Of a stretch of 19,968 nt of DNA, positions 14,772 to 19,968 are shown in pieces. This stretch comes from an uncultured Roseburia sp. (GTDB taxonomy: Bacteria; Bacillota; Clostridia; Lachnospirales; Lachnospiraceae), in contig URJS01000041.1 in NCBI GenBank assembly GCA_900548205.1, positions 1 through 19,968 on the forward strand, read 5' to 3'. The notes below the pieces were generated by a model. The model worked only from the letters and a program-made list of their open reading frames with translations, had not been told where the DNA came from and ran no database searches. Each line of letters begins with the position of its first letter. Positions within the stretch are counted from its first letter, which is position 1. Both the position numbers and the translations under genes were made by a program.

Positions 14772-15617
14772 ATGCCGGAGATCACTCTGCGTAAATATCA
14801 TGGGCTTGGAAATGACTATCTGATCTATGATCCAAACCGAAATGAGCGGCTTTTGCAGGAGCGCCAGATCAAGGCGCTGTGCAGGCGCAATGTCGGTGTG
14901 GGTGCAGATGGAATTTTGTACGGCCCTTTTTTTGATGGAGAAACGATCCGTGTTCGGATTTTTAATCCGGACGGAAGTGAGGCGGAAAAAAGCGGAAACG
15001 GAATCCGAATTTTTTCAAAGTATTTAAAGGACGCAGGTTATGTCAAGGAGGATTCCTATGTACTTACGACAAAGGCGGGCAAGACACAGGTGGATTTTTT
15101 AAAGGATGACGGCAGTCTCATGAAGGTCGATATGGGTGAGGCGAGGTTTCTGGCAAGTGAGATACCTGCCGTTGGGTTTGGGGAGGAGATCGTAAACGAG
15201 GCGATATTTTTCTGTGACAATTTTTACAATGCGACCTGTGTCTCAATGGGAAATCCAAACTGTGTGCTCATGCTGGAGGAGGTCAATCCCAAGAAGGCAA
15301 AGCAGATAGGACCCTATGTCGAAAATTCCAAATATTTTCCAAACCGCATCAATATGCAGCTCTGTCAGGTGTTAGACCGGGAGAATATCCGCATCGAGAT
15401 CTATGAGCGGGGAGCGGGATATACCTATGCCTCCGGCACGGGGGCGTGCGCGGCGGCAGCGGCGTCCCACCGTCTCGGGCTGGTGGACGATCAGGTCACG
15501 GTGCATATGCACGGGGGAGAGCTGCTGGTGGAATTTGACGGGGACGGTAAGATCTTTCTGACCGGACCGGTCGTATACATTGGCAGTATCACGCTTGCAG
15601 AGCAGTTTTTTGCGTAG
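14772..15617 (+). CDS. dapF: DapF-family amino-acid epimerase with Ser/Ser active site
   Basis: The 281-residue protein has the diaminopimelate epimerase fold: an early YHGLGNDYL, NPDGSEAEKSGNGIR (65-79), CVSMGNPNCV (156-165) and YERGAGYTYASGTGACA (211-227). DAP epimerases use one Cys before GNG and another before GTG as acid/base pair, interconverting LL- and meso-diaminopimelate. Here both positions are Ser (Ser74 and Ser221), and the usual His of GNPH is Asn. True DAP epimerase activity is therefore doubtful, and a different substrate is possible. The start at ATG 14772 is chosen because GGAGG (14762-14766) lies 5 bases before it; an ATG at 14760 overlaps this site. Neighbours (the 106-aa protein and queT) do not reveal the substrate. 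The symbol reflects the family only. Confidence 0.8.
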   Translation: MPEITLRKYHGLGNDYLIYDPNRNERLLQERQIKALCRRNVGVGADGILYGPFFDGETIRVRIFNPDGSEAEKSGNGIRIFSKYLKDAGYVKEDSYVLTTKAGKTQVDFLKDDGSLMKVDMGEARFLASEIPAVGFGEEIVNEAIFFCDNFYNATCVSMGNPNCVLMLEEVNPKKAKQIGPYVENSKYFPNRINMQLCQVLDRENIRIEIYERGAGYTYASGTGACAAAAASHRLGLVDDQVTVHMHGGELLVEFDGDGKIFLTGPVVYIGSITLAEQFFA

Positions 15618-15628
15618 AAAATCCGCGG

Positions 15629-15657
15629 TTGCAATTCAAAAAATACTGTGCTAAAGT
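15629..15657 (+). promoter_or_regulatory. Sigma-A promoter for queT
   Basis: TTGCAA (15629-15634), a 17-base spacer and TAAAGT (15652-15657) lie just after the dapF-like gene. The -10 is preceded by TGTGC, close to an extended -10. The transcript would begin near 15664, carrying the hairpin at 15681 and the riboswitch at 15731 in a leader of about 120 bases. Confidence 0.5.
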
Positions 15658-15680
15658 AGACGAAGTGTCGCATCGGGTCT

Positions 15681-15711
15681 GCCGGGCAGGAGGCTGCCTG
15701 ATCGTCCCGGC
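15681..15711 (+). other. GC-rich hairpin in the queT leader
   Basis: GCCGGGCAGG (15681-15690) pairs with CCTG (15697-15700) and CCCGGC (15706-15711), giving 10 base pairs with a bulged ATCGT and a 6-base loop. An alternative inner pairing (GGCAG 15685-15689 with CTGCC 15694-15698) is also possible. It has no T-tract. It lies between the promoter and the aptamer and is not part of the known preQ1-I fold. Confidence 0.55.
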
Positions 15712-15730
15712 GCGGCATTTCCAACAAATA

Positions 15731-15773
15731 CGTCAGTTCGCAACCTTCCTGACGAAAAACAAAACTAAAGGAG
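15731..15773 (+). ncRNA. preQ1-I riboswitch controlling queT translation
   Basis: The class I preQ1 aptamer is a small H-type pseudoknot. Stem P1 is CGTCAG (15731-15736) with CTGACG (15749-15754), 6 perfect pairs. The loop TTCGCAACCTTC resembles the family's TTCGCA...ACC loop, and the A-rich tail AAAAACAAAACTAA leads straight into AAAGGAG. CCTT in the loop (15744-15747) can pair with AAGG (15768-15771), the queT ribosome binding site. Ligand binding would stabilise this pairing and lower translation, as in the translational members of the class. The downstream gene, a queuosine precursor transporter, fits the ligand. I judged this by eye without a covariance model. Confidence 0.8.
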
Positions 15774-15781
15774 AAATCAAT

Positions 15782-16297
15782 ATGAGAAACAAAAAGGTGT
15801 TATTTATCGTGCAGGCTGCGATGATCGCAGCCATCTATGTCGTGCTGACAATGTTTATCAGCGCGTTCCATCTTGCCTCGGGGGCGATCCAGGTCCGCGT
15901 ATCGGAGGCGCTTACCATTTTACCGTATTTTACACCCGCCGGGATCCCGGGACTTTTTATCGGATGTCTGCTCTCAAATCTGCTGACCGGAGCGACGGTC
16001 TATGACGTGGTGTTCGGAAGTCTCGCGACGCTGCTTGGTGCGGTTGGGACATATCTTTTGCGCAGGCACAGGTTTTTGTGCACACTTGCGCCAGTGGCTG
16101 CAAATATGCTGATCATTCCGTTTGTGCTGCGCTACGGGTACGGGCTTGTGATGAAATTTGGCGGTCATGACTGGTCGATTCCATTTTATATGCTCACCGT
16201 CGGGGCGGGAGAGGTGATCTGCTGCTGCATTATGGGCTCTGCTCTTTTGCATGCGCTTGATCCGATGCGCGGCGTCATTTTTAAAAACGAGGATTAG
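15782..16297 (+). CDS. queT: QueT family queuosine precursor transporter
   Basis: QueT proteins (formerly DUF988) are small membrane S-components of ECF transporters thought to import queuosine precursors such as preQ1. The 171-residue product has about five membrane helices and the family signature QVRVSEALTILPYFTPAGIPGLF (37-59) near the first loop. A second Gly-rich segment, GCLLSNLLTGATVYDVVFGS, follows. The start at ATG 15782 is fixed by AAAGGAG (15767-15773); a longer in-frame extension to 15629 would run through the riboswitch. The upstream preQ1-I aptamer supports the substrate directly. No queuosine synthesis genes are in the window, which fits a salvage role. Confidence 0.93.
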   Translation: MRNKKVLFIVQAAMIAAIYVVLTMFISAFHLASGAIQVRVSEALTILPYFTPAGIPGLFIGCLLSNLLTGATVYDVVFGSLATLLGAVGTYLLRRHRFLCTLAPVAANMLIIPFVLRYGYGLVMKFGGHDWSIPFYMLTVGAGEVICCCIMGSALLHALDPMRGVIFKNED

Positions 16298-16310
16298 AAA
16301 CGTCGTTTTT
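16283..16310 (+). terminator. Weak intrinsic terminator after queT
   Basis: AAAAACG (16283-16289) pairs with CGTTTTT (16304-16310) around a loop of 14 bases, with the T-run inside the right arm. The stem is AT-rich and starts within the last queT codons, so termination is probably partial. Confidence 0.35.
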
Positions 16311-16312
16311 CC

Positions 16313-16340
16313 TTGAGAAAATTAAAACTTATGTTATACT
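16313..16340 (+). promoter_or_regulatory. Sigma-A promoter for argS with an overlapping dyad
   Basis: TTGAGA (16313-16318), a 16-base spacer and TATACT (16335-16340) lie about 80 bases before argS. A perfect inverted repeat, ATACTA (16336-16341) and TAGTAT (16347-16352), overlaps the -10 and the start point. The leader is too short for a T-box. Confidence 0.6.
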
Positions 16341-16421
16341 ATACGTTAGTATGCGCGTGCCTTTTAATGTTTGTTTTATGCACGGCGTTATGGAAAACAG
16401 AGCGAGAGAGGAAGTACAGAG

Positions 16422-18209
16422 ATGGAAAAAATCTTGGATTTGATCACCGCAGAGGTAACGAGAGCGTTTACGGACTGCGGCTATGATGAAAAATACGGAA
16501 AGGTCACATTGTCAAACCGCCCGGACCTTTGCGAATACCAGTGCAACGGCGCGCTGGCTGCGGCGAAGGAATATAAGAAGGCTCCGTTTATGATTACGGA
16601 TGAGGTTGCAGAGAAGCTTTCCGGCAATGCGATGTTTGCAATGGCAGAGTCCGTAAAGCCGGGATTTTTGAATTTGAAGCTGGCAGAGGATTATCTGGCA
16701 GATTACCTTGTAAAGATGCAGGCGGATGAGGGCAGATACGGCTGCGGAATGCCGGAGCGGCCAAAGACGATCATTGTCGATTACGGCGGGGCGAATGTGG
16801 CGAAGCCGCTGCACGTCGGGCATCTGCGCTCTGCGATCATCGGCGAGAGCATCAAGCGTATCGGAAATTTCATGGGACATCGGATGATCGGAGACGTGCA
16901 TCTGGGCGACTGGGGACTTCAGATGGGGCTGATCATCGTGGAGTTAAAGGAGCGCAAGCCGGAGCTTGTCTATTTTGACGAGTCCTACGACGGCGAGTAC
17001 CCGAAGGAAGCGCCGTTTACGATCTCTGAGCTGGAGGAGATTTATCCGACCGCGAGCAAAAAGTCCAAGGAGGACGAGGCGTACCGCGATGCGGCGATGC
17101 AGGCGACGAATGAGCTGCAGCATGGCAGGAGAGGCTATCAGGCGCTTTTGTCCCATATTTTGAATGTGTCTGTGACAGATTTGAAGAAAAATTATGACAA
17201 CCTCAATGTCTCCTTTGAGCTCTGGAAGGGCGAGTCGGATGCACAGCCGTATATCCCTGAGATGGTGCAGAAGATGAAGGACGAAGGCTTTGCTTACATG
17301 AGCGACGGCGCGCTCGTGGTAGACGTGAAGGAGGAGACGGATGCGAAGGAGATCCCGCCGTGTATCATTCTAAAGTCCGACGGCGCTTCTCTTTACAGCA
17401 CGACGGATCTGGCGACGATCGTCTGGCGCATGGAGGATTATGCGCCGGACGGCATGATCTACCTGACGGACAAGAGGCAGGAGCTGCACTTTATCCAGGT
17501 ATTCCGCTGTGCGAGAAAGACGGGACTGGTGCATGAGGATACGATGTTAAAGCACATCGGCTTCGGCACGATGAACGGCAAGGACGGCAAGCCGTTTAAG
17601 ACGCGCGACGGCGGCGTGATGCGTCTGGAATATCTTCTCGATGAGATCAACGAGGAGATGTTAAAGAAGATCACGGAGAACCAGAAGGCGAAGGAGAATC
17701 TGGATATCAGTGCAGAGGAGGCAAAAAAAACGGCAAGGATGGTCGCGCTTGCCGCTGTGAAGTATGGCGATCTCTCCAATCAGGCGAGCAAGGACTATAT
17801 CTTTGACATCGACCGCTTTACCTCTTTTGAGGGGAATACAGGACCTTATATCCTCTATACCATCGTGCGCATCAAGTCGATCTTAAATAAATATCACGCG
17901 CTTGGCAAGGATGAGACCGGGGCGCTGATCGAGAGCGCGCACTCCGCGAGCGAGAAGAATCTGATGTTAGAACTCTCGAGATTTAATGCGATGATGGAGA
18001 ATGCATTTGAGGAGAGCGCACCGCATAAGGTATGCTCTTATATCTATGATCTGGCAAATGCGTTTAACAGCTTTTATCATGAGACGAAGATCATGTCGGA
18101 GGAAAATGAGACGGTGCAGAAGTCCTATATCCGCCTTCTGACCCTGACGAAATCCGTGCTTGAGGCTTGTATCGGCGTGCTTGGATTTGAGGCGCCGGAG
18201 CGTATGTAG
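16422..18209 (+). CDS. argS: Arginyl-tRNA synthetase
   Basis: ArgRS charges tRNA-Arg with arginine in the cytoplasm. This 595-residue class I synthetase has an N-terminal tRNA-binding domain (about 1-110) and the HIGH-type motif in ANVAKPLHVGHLRSA (124-138). The region equivalent to KMSKS reads KPFKTRDGG (390-398), as is common in bacterial ArgRS. The C-terminal helical anticodon-binding domain starts near SNQASKDYIFD. ATG 16422 is chosen because GAGAGGAAG lies upstream and the sequence begins as family members do; an upstream in-frame start at 16371 lies close to the promoter start point and has no ribosome binding site. The RNA methyltransferase gene follows after 8 bases, so they form an operon. 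Confidence 0.96.
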   Translation: MEKILDLITAEVTRAFTDCGYDEKYGKVTLSNRPDLCEYQCNGALAAAKEYKKAPFMITDEVAEKLSGNAMFAMAESVKPGFLNLKLAEDYLADYLVKMQADEGRYGCGMPERPKTIIVDYGGANVAKPLHVGHLRSAIIGESIKRIGNFMGHRMIGDVHLGDWGLQMGLIIVELKERKPELVYFDESYDGEYPKEAPFTISELEEIYPTASKKSKEDEAYRDAAMQATNELQHGRRGYQALLSHILNVSVTDLKKNYDNLNVSFELWKGESDAQPYIPEMVQKMKDEGFAYMSDGALVVDVKEETDAKEIPPCIILKSDGASLYSTTDLATIVWRMEDYAPDGMIYLTDKRQELHFIQVFRCARKTGLVHEDTMLKHIGFGTMNGKDGKPFKTRDGGVMRLEYLLDEINEEMLKKITENQKAKENLDISAEEAKKTARMVALAAVKYGDLSNQASKDYIFDIDRFTSFEGNTGPYILYTIVRIKSILNKYHALGKDETGALIESAHSASEKNLMLELSRFNAMMENAFEESAPHKVCSYIYDLANAFNSFYHETKIMSEENETVQKSYIRLLTLTKSVLEACIGVLGFEAPERM

Positions 18210-18217
18210 GATGTGCG

Positions 18218-19048
18218 ATGCGAAACATTTCTAATATTACAGATTTTACAGCACCGGAGCTGGATATTTATGCCCGCCTCTCGGAGGGACAGCTGCTGCA
18301 TTATTATGAACCGGATGTGGGATTGTTTATCGCGGAGAGCCCAAAGGTGATCGGGCGGGCGCTTGATGCCGGGTATGAGCCGGTCTCCTTTCTGGTCGAG
18401 CGGAAGCATATCGAGGGGGAAGCAAAAGAGGTGCTCTCCCGTTGTCAGGGGGTACCTGTCTATACGGCAGAGCTTGATGTACTGAAAAAGCTGACGGGCT
18501 TTCCGCTGACACGCGGCGTCTTGTGTGCGATGCGGCGGCATCCCCTGCCGGATGTCCGCAGTCTCTGCGCGAACGCTTCCCGCATAGCGATTCTTGAGAA
18601 TGTGATGAATCCCACCAATGTTGGGGCGATCTTTCGCTCAGCGGCGGCATTATATATGGATGCGATTCTTTTGACGCCCGGCTGCAGCGATCCGCTGTAC
18701 CGCAGAGCTGCCAGAGTGAGTATGGGAACTGTTTTTCAAGCCCCGTGGACATTTTTTACGGAGAAAAAAGAGGGCTGGCAAAAAGCAGGCATGACCATTT
18801 TAAAAGAACTGGGTTTTAAGACCGTCGCAATGGCGCTGCGGGAGGATGCTATCTCACTGACAGACCCGGCTTTAAAGGCAGAAGAAAAACTGGCGATCAT
18901 TGTGGGATCAGAGGGAGAGGGCTTGTCCTCTGAGACGATCGCAGGCTGTGATCATGTCGTGCGGATTGAAATGGCGCATGGGGTTGATTCTCTTAATGTC
19001 AATCAGGCGGCAGGCATTGCATTTTGGGAGTTGGGGAAGAAAGAATAG
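18218..19048 (+). CDS. TrmH/SpoU-family RNA 2'-O-methyltransferase
   Basis: SPOUT-fold enzymes of this family methylate ribose 2'-OH groups in tRNA or rRNA using S-adenosylmethionine. All three signature motifs of the trefoil-knot domain are present: ENVMNPTNVGAIFRSAAA (127-144, catalytic Arg140), IVGSEGEGLS (228-237) and DSLNVNQAAGIAFWEL (257-272). The first 110 residues form a separate N-terminal substrate-binding domain, typical of the 23S rRNA and tRNA branch. At 276 residues it is normal in size. The start lies 8 bases after argS, with GGATG as a modest ribosome binding site, so expression is probably coupled to argS. The exact RNA target cannot be read from the sequence. Confidence 0.9.
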   Translation: MRNISNITDFTAPELDIYARLSEGQLLHYYEPDVGLFIAESPKVIGRALDAGYEPVSFLVERKHIEGEAKEVLSRCQGVPVYTAELDVLKKLTGFPLTRGVLCAMRRHPLPDVRSLCANASRIAILENVMNPTNVGAIFRSAAALYMDAILLTPGCSDPLYRRAARVSMGTVFQAPWTFFTEKKEGWQKAGMTILKELGFKTVAMALREDAISLTDPALKAEEKLAIIVGSEGEGLSSETIAGCDHVVRIEMAHGVDSLNVNQAAGIAFWELGKKE

Positions 19049-19059
19049 GTGGCAGACAA

Positions 19060-19507
19060 ATGCGGACAGAAAACGTGGAGCTAACAGTCTTGTGTCTCGT
19101 TCATCAAAACGGAAAATATCTGGTGCAGGACAGAGCCAAAGGGGACTGGAAGGGTATTGCCCTTCTGGGAGGTCATATTGAGCGTGGAGAATCCATTGTT
19201 GACGCCGTGATCCGGGAAATGAAGGAAGAAACGGGGCTGACGATTAGAAATCCCAGACTGTGCGGAGTGAAGCAGTTTCCCATCGCGGATGGCAGATATC
19301 TGGTGTTTCTCTTTGAGACAGATGAGTTTGAGGGAGTGCTTAGAAGCTCTGACGAGGGGGGAAATGTTCTGGATTGCGAAAGAGGAGCTGTCGAAGGTTC
19401 GTTTAGTCGATGGGTTTTGCGATGTGTTAAGCGTCATGCTTGATGAGAGCTTGACGGAGATCCAGTATGTAGTCGACGGAGAGGACTGGAAAGCGGTAAA
19501 GAAATAA
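19060..19507 (+). pseudogene. Nudix hydrolase, frameshifted in a G6 run
   Basis: The first frame, from ATG 19060 with AGGTGG upstream, gives a Nudix domain. The Nudix box is complete: G38, E44 and REMKEETGL at 52-60, the metal-binding helix that cleaves nucleoside diphosphates linked to another group. In this frame the C-terminus after GVLRSSDEG becomes unrelated and stops at 19443. The next frame continues the expected fold (EMFWIAKEELSKVRLVDGF) to a stop at 19507. Removing one G from the run of six at 19356-19361 joins the two into one protein of about 148 residues, like MutT-type enzymes. It is either a broken gene, a slippage-controlled gene or a sequencing error. It follows the methyltransferase gene by 11 bases. 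Substrate unknown. Confidence 0.82.
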
Positions 19508-19513
19508 AGATAT

Positions 19514-19542
19514 TTGCAAACAGAGTGCTCTTATGATAATAT
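19514..19542 (+). promoter_or_regulatory. Promoter of the toxin-antitoxin operon
   Basis: TTGCAA (19514-19519), a 17-base spacer and TAATAT (19537-19542) lie in the 80-base gap before the antitoxin gene. Two GATAA repeats downstream (19546-19550 and 19557-19561) could form part of an autoregulatory operator, but this is weak. Confidence 0.5.
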
Positions 19543-19588
19543 TTTGATAAAATAGTGATAAGATAAAGGGGAAAAGGAGTGGATATGT

Positions 19589-19849
19589 ATGATACAAATT
19601 CGACCAGTTTCTGATTTGAGAAACAAATTTCCTGAAATCGAGGATATTGTCAATACGGGGCAGCCGGTTTATTTGACAAAAAATGGGTATGGTGCAATGG
19701 TAGTTTTAAGCCTTGCGGAATATGCGGCTCTGACAAGTGACATTGAAATGAAATTAGATGAAGCAGATAAAATGGCGGAAAGTACAGAGGAACGTTATAC
19801 GCATCAGCAGGTTTTTGAAAATGCGAGGAAAGCTATAAATGGCAGATAA
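19589..19849 (+). CDS. Phd/YefM-family antitoxin
   Basis: The 86-residue protein fits the Phd/YefM antitoxins, which bind DNA as dimers to repress their operon and neutralise a RelE/ParE or Doc toxin with a flexible C-terminus. The N-terminal fold is seen in IRPVSDLRNKFPEIEDIVNT (4-23), followed by GQPVYLTKNGYGAMVVLSLAEY (24-45). The rest is a charged helix rich in Glu, Lys and Ala (about 50-86), as expected for the toxin-binding part. AAGGAG (19574-19579) lies 9 bases before ATG 19589. The downstream frame begins at 19839, overlapping the antitoxin end by 11 bases, the usual coupled arrangement. Confidence 0.92.
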   Translation: MIQIRPVSDLRNKFPEIEDIVNTGQPVYLTKNGYGAMVVLSLAEYAALTSDIEMKLDEADKMAESTEERYTHQQVFENARKAINGR

Positions 19850-19968
19850 ACCATATCAATTACGATACCTGCCGATATTTGAGCAGGATTTTGTGGAAAT
19901 GGTCAGTTACATTACCAGAGTAGTCTCGGAAACACAATGCATAAAGGATGAGATTTTTGCATACAGGG
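19839..19968 (+). CDS. Start of a probable RelE/ParE-family toxin (cut by window end)
   Basis: A frame opens at ATG 19839 inside the last antitoxin codons and runs off the window. Its first 25 residues (ADKPYQLRYLPIFEQDF, then VEMVSYI) match the N-terminal strand and helix typical of RelE/ParE toxins encoded after Phd/YefM antitoxins. These toxins cleave mRNA at the ribosome or poison gyrase. The next 18 residues (starting TRVVSETQCIKDEIF) fit the family less well, so a diverged or damaged toxin is possible. Only 43 residues are visible; the active-site C-terminus lies outside. Confidence 0.65.
   Translation, partial: MADKPYQLRYLPIFEQDFVEMVSYITRVVSETQCIKDEIFAYR

Noticed and set aside
16341..16421. 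T-box leader for argS
   Set aside because: The leader from the promoter to the start codon is only about 75 bases and lacks a T-box motif and terminator.
1..19968. tRNA, rRNA or CRISPR arrays
   Set aside because: No cloverleaf-like sequence with a TTCRA arm, no rRNA-like stretch and no spaced direct repeats were seen on reading through.

Overview
The window reads as the chromosome of an anaerobic, endospore-forming Clostridia, most likely Lachnospiraceae. It carries a division and cell-wall (dcw) cluster, the spoIIGA-sigE sporulation locus and a forespore sigma-G gene. Starts include ATG, GTG and TTG codons behind strong AGGAGG-type ribosome binding sites. Almost everything is on the + strand; sigG is the only confident minus-strand gene.

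Region 1 (1-3147) is the right-hand end of an AT-rich mobile element whose left end lies outside the window. It holds about 500 bases without a convincing gene, a small 112-residue protein, two hairpins, an 81-residue protein and a large serine recombinase that ends about 35 bases before the junction. The element has split a class B penicillin-binding protein gene (spoVD/ftsI type) inside its SxN active-site motif. Only the C-terminal 209 codons remain here, beginning at the Asn codon. An imperfect dyad centred on that codon looks like the recombinase attachment site. Whether the element is an ordinary integrated element or is excised to restore the gene, as the skin element restores sigK, is the most interesting open question.

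Region 2 (3767-9996) is the rest of the dcw cluster: mraY, murD, ftsW, divIB and ftsZ, followed by a VanZ-like membrane protein gene. A good sigma-A promoter overlaps the end of the broken PBP gene and could keep mraY-murD-ftsW-divIB expressed despite the insertion. ftsZ has its own promoter. A terminator and a second long hairpin close the unit. murG is not between ftsW and divIB.

Region 3 (10007-14345) is sporulation control. spoIIGA (pro-sigma-E protease) and sigE follow a promoter with Spo0A boxes and an over-long 21-base spacer, as in the Spo0A-activated spoIIG promoter of Bacillus. sigG usually follows sigE directly. Here a beta-CASP metallo-beta-lactamase RNase-like gene lies between them and sigG is inverted, ending 3 bases from that gene.

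Region 4 (14397-19507) holds metabolic and RNA genes: an acidic protein of unknown function; a DapF-family epimerase with Ser at both catalytic Cys positions; queT behind a preQ1-I riboswitch; argS; a TrmH-family RNA methyltransferase; and a Nudix hydrolase gene frameshifted in a run of six G. The window ends in a Phd/YefM antitoxin gene and the start of its probable RelE/ParE toxin.
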